A stretch of DNA of 64,000 bases, from NCBI GenBank assembly GCA_963747715.1, contig CAVVGB010000003.1:434001-498000 (forward strand). The letters run 5' to 3'. Origin of the DNA: CAVVGB01 sp963747715 (lineage in GTDB: Bacteria > Actinomycetota > Thermoleophilia > Gaiellales > Gaiellaceae). Shown piece after piece: positions 8,345 through 16,067 of the stretch; position 1 is the stretch's first letter; each line of letters starts with the position of its first letter. The notes below the pieces were generated by a model, which worked only from the letters and a program-made list of their open reading frames with translations, was not told the origin of the DNA and did no database searches. The position numbers and the translations under genes are program-made.

Positions 8345-8998
8345 ATGGCCGTGGAACTCGCGACCGAGGGGACCAAAGTTGGCGACCGCCTGACCGTCGG
8401 CGTCGCCGCGCGTCTGAGCCAGTATCTGCGCGTCCTCACGCAGGCGAAGAAGATGGGCCAGGACAAGATCTCCTCGCAGGAGATCAGCGAGTACACGAAC
8501 ATCAACGCCACGCAGATCCGTCGCGACCTGTCGGCGTTCGGCAAGTTCGGCAAGCGCGGGGTGGGCTACAACATCGAGGCGCTCGTCGCGGAGATCCGCA
8601 AGATCCTGCGCACGCAGGGCCAGCACAACATCGGCCTGTTCGGCGCCGGCCGCCTCGGCCAGGCGATCGCCAGCTCGACGATCTTCGCCGACCACGGCTT
8701 CAACATCGCTGCGGCCTTCGACGTCGATCGCGACAAGGTCGGCCAGCCCATCGGCGACACCGTCATCAGCGATTACTCCCAGCTGCGGTCGTTCGTTCGC
8801 GAGAAGAACATCATCGTCGCCGTCCTCGCGGTTCCTCCCGACGCAGCCCAGCAGGTGGCCGACGACGTCGTCGAGGCCGGCGTCAAGATCATCTTCAACT
8901 ACACGGAGGCGCTCCTGCACGTGCCCTCCGACGTGACGGTGCACACGACGAGCCCGGCCGTCGAGCTGCTCTACGCGCTCTACTTCTATTTGACCTAG
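8345..8998 (+). CDS. rex: Redox-sensing transcriptional repressor Rex
   Basis: A 217-aa NADH/NAD+ sensor. The N-terminal winged helix (residues ~15-85) contains SSQEISEYTNINATQIRRDLS and the FGKFGKRGVGY wing, and the Rossmann motif GAGRLG is at 100-105. The C-terminal domain-swap helix LLYALYFYLT is intact. ATG 8345 gives the standard start. A TATGCT hexamer at 8328-8333 could be the -10 box. I found no Rex operator (TGTGAA-n-TTCACA type) in the 80 nt upstream. Confidence 0.95.
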   Translation: MAVELATEGTKVGDRLTVGVAARLSQYLRVLTQAKKMGQDKISSQEISEYTNINATQIRRDLSAFGKFGKRGVGYNIEALVAEIRKILRTQGQHNIGLFGAGRLGQAIASSTIFADHGFNIAAAFDVDRDKVGQPIGDTVISDYSQLRSFVREKNIIVAVLAVPPDAAQQVADDVVEAGVKIIFNYTEALLHVPSDVTVHTTSPAVELLYALYFYLT

Positions 8999-9026
8999 AC
9001 CGCGCTCCGCGGGATACTTGCCGCAG

Positions 9027-9230
9027 ATGGAGGAGAAAGGCCTCGGCGCACGCTTCTACGCTGGGCTGGCAGGCGTAGTCCTCGCCTGCGGCGTCGTCGC
9101 GCTGGTCATGATCCTCCTGTTCAGCCGCGCGGTCCTCGCCTGGGGCGTGTTCGGGGCGTTCATCGTCCTGGCAGCCGCTCTGCTCCTCTTCGCCTGGATC
9201 TTCGACCGCCGCCAGGCCCGCGAGATCTAG
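9027..9230 (+). CDS. Small two-helix membrane protein, unknown function
   Basis: A 67-aa protein with two hydrophobic segments (about residues 10-30 and 35-55) and a charged C-terminus DRRQAREI. ATG 9027 is preferred to the in-frame TTG 9018. It follows rex and converges on the transglycosylase gene, with the two stops only 2 nt apart. No family recognised. Confidence 0.6.
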   Translation: MEEKGLGARFYAGLAGVVLACGVVALVMILLFSRAVLAWGVFGAFIVLAAALLLFAWIFDRRQAREI

Positions 9231-9232
9231 AC

Positions 9233-10142
9233 CTAGACGGAGCTGAACCGGCTTCTGAGGGCGAGCACGTTTCGCACGAATTGCCGCGTCTCGCGGTAGA
9301 GGCCGTACCTGCGGACCCCGTAGGGGCCCTGGTAGTAGGCGCCGAGCGCCTTGCGGACGTTGAAGTTGAACTCGTGCAAGAGTTGGTGCAGGTAGGCGAC
9401 GCCGACCCGCACGCCACCGTCGAGCGTGCGCGGCACGTTGTGCGCGATGATGAAGTTCTCGACGTAGCGCCACGTTCCGGGCGTCACCTGGAGCGCTCCC
9501 CAGGCGCCCGCCGACGACTTTGCGTTCCAGCGGAATCCTGACTCCATCCACGCGAGCGCGCGCACGAGTCGCAGCGACACTCCGTAGTAGCGCGCCCACC
9601 GTTTGAGCGAGTGCTGGACGGCCAGCATGGTCGGGGGCGGGGCGGCGGGCTTCGCCGATGCCCGGCGCTTCTGGAGTGCGGCCAGCGTCTGCGGGCCGAC
9701 CACGCCGTCGACCGCGAGGTTCTTCTGGCGCTGCAACCGGCGCACGGCGCTCGCGGTGCGGTCGGTGAAGCGGCCGTCGACGACGCCGGGCCCGAGGTTG
9801 CGCCGTGGCGAGGAAGAACTCGAGGACCGACACGTCCCAGCCGACCATCCCGCGCGCCAGCACCTTGCGCTTGCCCCACAGCGGCCGGCCGAGCTTTCCA
9901 AGCGCGCGGCGCGTTTGCGGCCCTGCGATTCCGTCCACCGTGATGCGCGACTTGCGCTGGAACGCGCGCACCGCCTGGGCGGTCATCGGGCCGGCGATGC
10001 CGTCGATCGAGCCGCGGTAGAACCCATTTTCGCGCAGCGCGACTTGCAGACCCGGGATCTGCGGGTTGGTGATCGCGTGCGCCGGCCCCGCGAAGAGCAG
10101 AAGCGCCGCGGGGACGGCGACGAAAGCCGCACGGCGACGCAT
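9233..10142 (-). CDS. Secreted lytic transglycosylase with peptidoglycan-binding repeats (one frameshift)
   Basis: The N-terminus MRRRAAFVAVPAALLLFAGPAHA is a signal peptide. Two peptidoglycan-binding_1 repeats follow (GSIDGIAGPMTAQAVRAFQ; DGRFTDRTASAVRRLQ), the second running into VDGVVGPQT. The C-terminal SLT-type domain carries LAWMESGFRWNAKSSAGAWG with the likely catalytic Glu. The reading frame breaks near 9806: FFLA continues as RRNLGPGVV only after removing one base. It would cleave glycan strands in the cell wall. The shift is probably a sequence error because both halves are conserved. Confidence 0.82.
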
Positions 10143-10195
10143 GCGGTGGCCTTCTCCGGCGCGGCCGCCATCCCTGCGCGGCCCTAACGAATCCC

Positions 10196-10829
10196 TTACG
10201 GGACGATGACGGGAACGGGCCCGGCCGGGCGCCCGACGAGGGCTCTGCGGACTTCTTCCGCCTCCGCGTCCCGCACGAGGACCGTCGAGTCGACGACGCG
10301 CGCGTCGAAGCCTTGGCGGCGGAGCAGACGCGCGACTTCCCGTGGCGGCCCTTCGACCGACGCGGCGGCCTCGATGTCCAGGAGTGCGCGGCTCATGTCG
10401 GTTTCCGTCGCGGATTCCTCCGCGGCGCGCGGCGCCGGCATCCTGGCCCGCCTCGGAGCGTCGCGACCTCGGCGGCCTGGCTTCCCTCCTCGCGGTCGAA
10501 GTCGCCGGTGAGCACGACTCCGGCCACGATCGCGGCGACGGCCGCCGTCGCGGCGAGAGCCGGCACGACCAGGCGCGGGCGCCACGACCACCCTCGGCGC
10601 ACCGAGCGCTCGGGCAGCGCAGCCAGCGCGGCCTCGCGGGTCTCGTCCGGGGAGCTCGAGCAGCGGCGCCGAGCGAAGCGCGTAGCGGCGCCGTCTCGAG
10701 CTGACGGACCGCTTCGGCGCAGCGAGAGCACGCCGCCACGTGCTCGGCCACCGCGGCCTTGCGCGGCTCGGCCAGCTCCTCCTCGACGAGCTCGAGGAGC
10801 TCCAGGTCGTCGGGGTGGGCTCCGTCCAT
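10196..10829 (-). CDS. Zinc-finger anti-sigma factor, membrane-anchored (two frameshifts)
   Basis: The start ATG 10829 overlaps the sigma-factor stop by one base. The N-terminal domain ends in AEHVAACSRC, the H-x3-C-x2-C zinc anti-sigma signature. One transmembrane helix (VVPALAATAAVAAIVAGVV) is found in a second frame, and the extracytoplasmic tail (MSRALLDIEAAASVEGPPREVARLL to VPVIVP) in a third. Shifts are needed near 10680 and 10460. It would hold the adjacent ECF sigma factor at the membrane until an envelope signal. Exact junction residues cannot be read. Confidence 0.7.
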
Positions 10830-11368
10830 CACGTCTTCGACTCCGGGGCGCCCGATTTGGTTCCCAGCCGCTGCGCGAGCTCGGTGCGGCCCCGGTAGAT
10901 CCGGGATTTCACCGTACCTTCGGGCACGCCCGTCATCTCCGCGATCTCGGCGTAGGAGCACCCGAGCACGTCGTAGAGGACGACCGCCGCCCGATAGGTC
11001 TCGTCGAGGGAGTCGAGCGCCGCCTGTAGCTCGGAGGAGAGCTCGCTCTCGGCGAACGCGTCCCGCGGATCGGGCCGCTCGACGAGCTCGACCGGCTCCG
11101 CCCGCCGTTTGAGGCGCTGGTCGTGGGCAGCGTTCAGGCAGATCCGGTAGAGCCACGTCGAGAAGAGGGAGCCGCCCCGGAAGCGCGGAAGCGCGAGCCA
11201 CGCGCGCAGGAACGCCTCCTGGACCGCGTCGCCGGCGTCGGCGCTCGCGCCGAGTGTCCGCGCGGCGAGCGTGAACATGCGGTGCTGATGGCGCTCGACC
11301 AGCTGCTCGAAGGCCCACCGGTCGCCCCGCTTGGCGCGGTCGACGAGCGGTCCGTCAGGATCGTGCAC
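10829..11368 (-). CDS. ECF-type RNA polymerase sigma factor
   Basis: A 179-aa sigma-70 family protein with region 2 (AFEQLVERHQHRMFTLA through FSTWLYRICLNAAHD) and region 4 helix-turn-helix (CSYAEIAEMTGVPEGTVKSRIYRGR). The upstream region 3 is absent, as in ECF sigmas. GTG 11368 starts two nucleotides away from the divergent glycosyltransferase start, so its promoter must lie inside that gene. Overlap with the anti-sigma gene indicates a co-expressed switch, probably for envelope stress; the signal is unknown. Confidence 0.92.
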   Translation of the reverse strand: MHDPDGPLVDRAKRGDRWAFEQLVERHQHRMFTLAARTLGASADAGDAVQEAFLRAWLALPRFRGGSLFSTWLYRICLNAAHDQRLKRRAEPVELVERPDPRDAFAESELSSELQAALDSLDETYRAAVVLYDVLGCSYAEIAEMTGVPEGTVKSRIYRGRTELAQRLGTKSGAPESKT

Positions 11369-11370
11369 AC

Positions 11371-12619
11371 GTGAAGGTTCTCATCTGGCACGGCTACCTC
11401 CTGGGCGGGACGGGCTCGAACGTGTACACGCGCTCACTCGCGCGCGCGTGGAGCCGTCTCGGGCACGAGGTCGTCGTCTTCTCGCAGGAGCCTCGCCCCG
11501 AGCAATACGACCTCGGCGGCGCAGCTCACGTCCGGCCGAAGCTCGACGGACCGCTGCCGGTGTTCGTCCTCGACCGCTACGCCGACCTCGAGGCGCGCTA
11601 CCTCCAGGATCTGAGTCGCGACGAGAGCGAGGCGTTTCGTCGAGCGGAACGCGAGCGCGGTGCGCGAGCATCTGCCCGCGGACTTCCTGCTGACGAACCA
11701 TGTGTTGCTCGGTGCCCCGGTCGGCGCAGCCGTCGGGATGCCTTTCACCGTCAAGGCGCACGGCTCCGAGCTCGAGTTCTCCATACGCGGGAACGACGAG
11801 CTCGCCTCGTGGGCGAGGGAGACGCTCGCGGAAGCCGCGGAGGTCGTCGTCGGGTCGGAGCACATTCGCGACGTGCTGGCCGACGTCGTCGGCTGGTCGG
11901 AGCGCGTCCGAATCGTCCCGCCGGGAGTCGACGTCGACGAGTTCCGTCCCGAGCCGCGCGACCGGGCGCTCGCGGGTCTGCTCGAGGAGTGCCGGCGCGA
12001 CCCGCCGCGTCGCTCCGAGCGGGACCCCGACGAGGGGAACGCCGACCGCCTCGCGGAGTTCTTCCGCGCCGAAGCGCCGACCGTCGTCTACGTCGGCAAG
12101 CTGAGCCGCGAGAAAGGGGTGCACCTCCTGCTCGAGGCGCTGCGACGGGTGGAAGCGCGCGCGCTCGTCGTCGGCTTCGGCCCCGCTCGGGCCGAGCTCG
12201 AAGCGGCTGCGGGGGACGACGTCCTCTTCACCGGGCCGCTCGAGCACCGCCACCTCGTTCACCTCTGGCCGCTCGGCGACGTGAGCGTCATGCCGTCGGT
12301 CTTTCCCGAAGCGTTCGGCATGGTGGCCGCCGAGGCCGCCGCGTGCGGCTGTCCCCCGCTCGTCGCCGATCATTCGGGCATGGCCGCAGTCGCCGCCGGC
12401 ATCGCTGCCGAGTATCCGGCGGTGCACCGGAAGCTCGTGAGCTTTGCGAACGGGGACGTCGACGATCTCGCCGGGAAGCTCGCGACGCTGCTCGCGCTAC
12501 CTGCGCCCGAACGGCGTGCCCTCTCGGAGGCGGCGCGCCGCGCCGCCGTTGCGCTCTGGAGCTGGGAGAACGTCGCCGCTCTGCTACTTTCGCGCGGTGG
12601 GCGACGCCCAGCGACTTAG
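11371..12619 (+). CDS. Glycosyltransferase family 4 (one frameshift)
   Basis: The N-terminal half MKVLIWHGYLLGGTGSNVYT is a GT-B acceptor domain opening. The C-terminal half carries VVYVGKLSREKGVHLLLEAL, LEHRHLVHLWPLGDVSVMPS and FPEAFGMVAAEAAACG, the nucleotide-sugar site with the E-x7-E pattern. Near 11640 one extra C breaks the frame (SEAF continues as VERNASAVREHL). Together this is about 415 aa, normal for GT4. Substrate unknown. It ends 23 nt inside the ligase gene, suggesting co-transcription, perhaps for a thiol or glycoconjugate pathway (inference). Confidence 0.82.
12585..12590 (+). promoter_or_regulatory. -10 box (TACTTT), leaderless-type promoter of the YbdK gene
   Basis: TACTTT ends 6 nt before the GTG start at 12597, the spacing that places transcription at or near the start codon. 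It lies inside the upstream glycosyltransferase gene. Confidence 0.45.
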
Positions 12620-13748
12620 CTCGGACGAGCAGCTCCGCCTCGCCCGCGAGCAATACGAGGACGCGCGCGACTTCACGGTGGCGGTCGAGGAGGAGTTCGC
12701 CATCCTCGATCCGCGCACGCTCGAGATGGTCGGGCGCTTCGAAGAGCTGTTCGCGGCTGCGCAGGGGACCGAGCTCGAAGGCCACCTCGTGGGGGAGCTC
12801 ATCTCATCCGAGGTCGAGATCCGCACCGGCCGCTGCGAGTCGTTTGCGGAGGCGGCCGCCACGATGGCCGAGCGCCGCCGCCAGCTCGTCGAGCTGGCCG
12901 GACGCCTCGGCGCCTCGCTCGGTTCGACCGGGACGCATCCCTGGAGCCCGTGGCAGGAGCAGTCGATCATCGACACGCCGCACTACCGGCGCGTGGTGGA
13001 GGGCCTGCGTTACGTCGCCTGGCGCAACAACACGTTCGGGATTCACGTCCACGTGGGGATCCACGGCGCGGACCGGGCCATCGCCGTCTGCGACGCCTTG
13101 CGCAGCTACCTCCCCGAGCTGCTCGCCCTGTCGGCGAGCTCGCCGTTCTCGGAAGGCCGGTACACGCACCTCCACTCGACGCGCACGCAGATCTTCACGC
13201 GCATGTTTCCCCGCTGCGGGATCCCCGACGCGTACGGAGCGTGGGAGGAGTACGACCGCTACGTGCGTCTCCTTTACGACACCGAGTCGATCGTCGAGCA
13301 CACGCAGATCTGGTGGAGCGTGCGCCCGCACCTCGCCTTCCCGACCGTCGAGCTGCGGATCTGCGACGGCCAGCCGGAGCTCGGCGCCGCGCAGGCGCTC
13401 GCCGCGTTCGTCTACTCGCTGGTCGCGCGGGTGGCGCGCGCCCTCGACGAGGGCGAGCGGCTCCCGCTTCATCCCAACCGCTTGATCGAGGAGAACCTGT
13501 GGCGGGCCATCCGGTACGGCCTCGAGGGCGAGATGATCGACCTCGACACGGGCCGTGTGCGCCCGACGCGCGAGCGGCTCGCGGAGCTCGCGGAGTGGGT
13601 GCAGCCCGTGGCCGAGGAGCTCGGCGCGGCCTCGTTCCTTGCCGTTCCGGGCGAGAACGCGGCCCAGCGCCAGATCGCGCGCTACGAGCGCGGCGCCACC
13701 CTCGGGGAGATCTACGCCGACGAGATCGTCGAGGCGATCCATGTCTGA
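12597..13748 (+). CDS. Carboxylate-amine ligase, YbdK / glutamate-cysteine ligase 2 family
   Basis: A 383-aa enzyme of the GCS2 family. The N-terminus FTVAVEEEFAILDP, the LISSEVEIRTGRCES block, GTHPWSPW, the FGIHVHVGI metal/ATP segment and FPTVELRICD are diagnostic. It forms a gamma-peptide-like bond with ATP; in this family glutamate and cysteine are typical but not certain substrates. GTG 12597 is chosen because residues before it are not conserved and would lie within the glycosyltransferase frame. It overlaps the next small gene by 8 nt. Confidence 0.9.
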   Translation: MGDAQRLSSDEQLRLAREQYEDARDFTVAVEEEFAILDPRTLEMVGRFEELFAAAQGTELEGHLVGELISSEVEIRTGRCESFAEAAATMAERRRQLVELAGRLGASLGSTGTHPWSPWQEQSIIDTPHYRRVVEGLRYVAWRNNTFGIHVHVGIHGADRAIAVCDALRSYLPELLALSASSPFSEGRYTHLHSTRTQIFTRMFPRCGIPDAYGAWEEYDRYVRLLYDTESIVEHTQIWWSVRPHLAFPTVELRICDGQPELGAAQALAAFVYSLVARVARALDEGERLPLHPNRLIEENLWRAIRYGLEGEMIDLDTGRVRPTRERLAELAEWVQPVAEELGAASFLAVPGENAAQRQIARYERGATLGEIYADEIVEAIHV

Positions 13749-14058
13749 GGAGCAGGAGCAGCTCGCGCGCGAGCTCGCGGACGAGCTTCGCAGGCTCAAG
13801 GTCGAGGAGATCCTCATCGGGACGCTCGTGCAGGTCTCGCAGATCGGCTACCGCAGGCTCGGGCTCAGCGAGGAGACGGCTTCCGACCGCGACCTCCCGC
13901 AGACGAAGCTCGCGATCGAGACGATGAGCGCGCTCACGCCGGTGCTCGAGCACGTCGTCCCCGCCGAGCTCATCCGGGACTTCAACCAGTCGGTCGCGAA
14001 CCTCAAGCTCGCGTACGCGAAGGCCGCGTCCGAGGAAGAGGCGAATGCCGAAGGCTGA
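13741..14058 (+). CDS. DUF1844-like small protein
   Basis: A 105-aa acidic, helical protein. The core LIGTLVQVSQIGYRRLG and DLPQTKLAIETMSALTPVLE resembles the DUF1844 family. No catalytic residues or membrane segments are visible. ATG 13741 lies inside the end of ybdK, and the gene overlaps mtnP by 14 nt, so it belongs to a tight operon. Function unknown. Confidence 0.7.
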   Translation: MSEEQEQLARELADELRRLKVEEILIGTLVQVSQIGYRRLGLSEETASDRDLPQTKLAIETMSALTPVLEHVVPAELIRDFNQSVANLKLAYAKAASEEEANAEG

Positions 14059-14838
14059 CGTCGGAGTCTTCGGCGGCTCCGGCTTCTACTCGTTCCTCGA
14101 CGACGTCGAAGAGGTCGAGGTCGACACCCCGTACGGCAAGCCGTCGGCGCCGTTCACGATCGGCGACGTCGGAGGCGACACGCGTCGCCTTTCTTCCGCG
14201 CCACGGCCGCCGGCACGAGCTCCCGCCGCACGCGATCCCGTACCGGGCGAATCTCTGGGCCATGAAGGAGCTCGGCGTGCGGCGAATCATCGGGCCGAAC
14301 GCCTCGGGCGCGCTCACAGCCGACCTCGAGCTCGGCGAGTTCGTCGTCTGCGACCAGTTCGTCGACCGGACGAGCGGGCGCGAAGACACGTTCTACGACG
14401 GGCCCGAGACGACGCACGTCTCGGCGGCCGACCCCTACTGCCCCGACCTGCGCCGTCTGCTGGTCGAGACGGCCGGAGAGCTCGGCATCAAAGCGCGCGA
14501 CGGCGGGACCGTGGTCGTCGATCCAGGGCCCCCGCTTCTCGACGCGGTCCGAGTCGCAGTGGTTCCAGGCGGCGGGCTGGGACGTCATCAACATGACCGC
14601 GTACCCGGAGGGGTATCTCGCGCGCGAGCTCGAGCTCTGTTACGCGAACATCTCGATGGTGACCGACCACGACGTCGGCGTCGAAGGGACCGAGCCCGTC
14701 TCGCACGAGCAGGTGGTCACCGTCTTCAACGAGAACAACGAGAAGCTGCGCGAGCTGCTCTTCGCAGTCATTCCGCGCATTCAGCCGCAGCCCGAAGAGC
14801 ATCTCTGCGCCACCGCTCTGCGCGGCGCGCGGTTCTAA
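14045..14838 (+). CDS. mtnP: S-methyl-5'-thioadenosine phosphorylase / purine phosphorylase family (two frameshifts)
   Basis: Read across three frames this is a complete phosphorylase of about 264 aa. It has DVGVFGGSGFYSFL at the start, then RVAFLPRHGRRHELPPHAIPYRANLWA (phosphate and base contacts), GPNASGAL, the QGPRFSTRSESQWF block and NMTAYPEGYLARELELCYA. One extra base near 14180 and another near 14520 cause the breaks. It would split MTA (or a related 6-oxopurine nucleoside) with phosphate in methionine salvage. MTA versus MTI specificity cannot be settled by eye. Confidence 0.82.
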
Positions 14839-14895
14839 AGCGGTTCGTTCTCGGTTCAGGCGCAGCGCGCGCCTTTCGCGTGCGCTTCTTCTTCC

Positions 14896-14901
14896 TAGGC
14901 T
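14896..14901 (+). promoter_or_regulatory. -10 box (TAGGCT), leaderless-type promoter
   Basis: TAGGCT ends 6 nt before the ATG at 14908. No Shine-Dalgarno sequence is present. Confidence 0.45.
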
Positions 14902-14907
14902 CGCCCC

Positions 14908-15960
14908 ATGTCCATACGAACACTCATCGCATGCATCACCGTTCTGGCGGCAGCGTTCACCGTTCCGAGCGTCGCGGCCGCCGACACGGCGGCGCAGACG
15001 CTGCCGTTCGCGCAGGCATGGTCGAATGCCTCGCTCATCTCGGCCGACGACGATTGGTCGAAGGTCCCCGGCTTCATCGGTCACCGCGGAGACGGCCTGA
15101 CCGGCAAGGCGGGAACCGACCCGCGGACGATCGTGGCCGACGGCGCGGCCACGCCTGTCGACGTTCAGGCGAACAAGACCAACCCGGCCTCGACCTTCAC
15201 AGGCGGCGTCGCGGAGTTTCAGATCAGCGACCCGGTGGTCGCGCTGCAGCCGTCCGGAGCCGCCGACGCGCCGCACCTGCTGCTCGCACTCAACACCGGC
15301 GGTCTCCGTGACATCGACGTCTCCTACCTCCTGCGGGACATCGACGCGAGCGGCGACAACGCCGTTCAAGCCGTCGCGCTTCAGTACCGCGTCGGCTCCA
15401 GCGGCCCGTTCAAGAACGTTCCGGCGGGCTTCGTCGCGGACGCGACGACGGGGCCGCGCTTGGCCGGGCGCACGACCGGCGTTCGTGCGCGTCTTCCCGA
15501 CGAGGCCGGCAACCGGCCGCTCGTCCAGGTGAGGATCATCTCCGCCGACGCGCTCGCCTCCGACGAGTGGGTGGGGGTCGACGACGTCACCGTGGCGGGC
15601 ACGTCCGTTGCCGAGGCGCCTCCTGTCCTGTCCGTCCGAATCGCGGCCCGGAAGGACCTCGAGCGCACGCTCGCAAGGGGGCTCCGTCCGCGCGTCCGCG
15701 TCGATGAGGCCTGCGCGCTCTCGGCCAAGGCGCGAATCACGAGAAAGCTGGCGGAGGAGCTGGGGATCCAGCGCCTGGTCGGACGGGCGACGGCGACCAT
15801 GACCGCCGCGGGCGAGCTCAGGCTGATCGTCCCCTTCACTGCCGAGGCTCGGCTCGAGCTCGCCGGCCTGCCGTCCGTCTCGATCAAGCTGACCACGAAG
15901 GCGCGCGATGCCTCGGGCGGCATGAGCGCGGTCTTCAAGAAGATCCTGCTCGTGCGCTAG
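14908..15960 (+). CDS. Secreted protein with domain seen at the N-terminus of extracellular nucleases
   Basis: A 350-aa exported protein with a signal peptide (LIACITVLAAAFTVPSVAAA). Residues ~30-210 (LPFAQAWSNASLISADDDWSKVPG, DGLTGKAG, PVVALQPSGAADAPHLLLALNTGG) resemble the beta-sandwich domain often found in front of secreted exonuclease/phosphatase domains, but no nuclease domain follows. The last 130 residues are a separate beta-rich domain (LSVRIAARKDLERTLARGL). Likely stand-alone surface or extracellular binding protein. The family similarity is from memory. Confidence 0.6.
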   Translation: MSIRTLIACITVLAAAFTVPSVAAADTAAQTLPFAQAWSNASLISADDDWSKVPGFIGHRGDGLTGKAGTDPRTIVADGAATPVDVQANKTNPASTFTGGVAEFQISDPVVALQPSGAADAPHLLLALNTGGLRDIDVSYLLRDIDASGDNAVQAVALQYRVGSSGPFKNVPAGFVADATTGPRLAGRTTGVRARLPDEAGNRPLVQVRIISADALASDEWVGVDDVTVAGTSVAEAPPVLSVRIAARKDLERTLARGLRPRVRVDEACALSAKARITRKLAEELGIQRLVGRATATMTAAGELRLIVPFTAEARLELAGLPSVSIKLTTKARDASGGMSAVFKKILLVR

Positions 15961-16029
15961 ACCGCGGGCCGGCCACAGGCCTATCCGCGCGCCGCTGCGG
16001 GCACCTCCTGTGATAGAAATGCGCCGCTG

Positions 16030-16055
16030 GAAATCCCGCCCCTGTGCGGGATTTC
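16030..16055 (+). promoter_or_regulatory. Perfect 10-bp hairpin in the hppA leader
   Basis: GAAATCCCGC (16030-16039) pairs perfectly with GCGGGATTTC (16046-16055) around a 6-nt loop. It sits 12 nt before the pyrophosphatase GTG, where a ribosome-binding site would be. It may control translation or be a transcription attenuator; a TGTGATAGA stretch just upstream resembles an extended -10 box. Confidence 0.55.
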
Positions 16056-16067
16056 GAGCGTTAGGCC

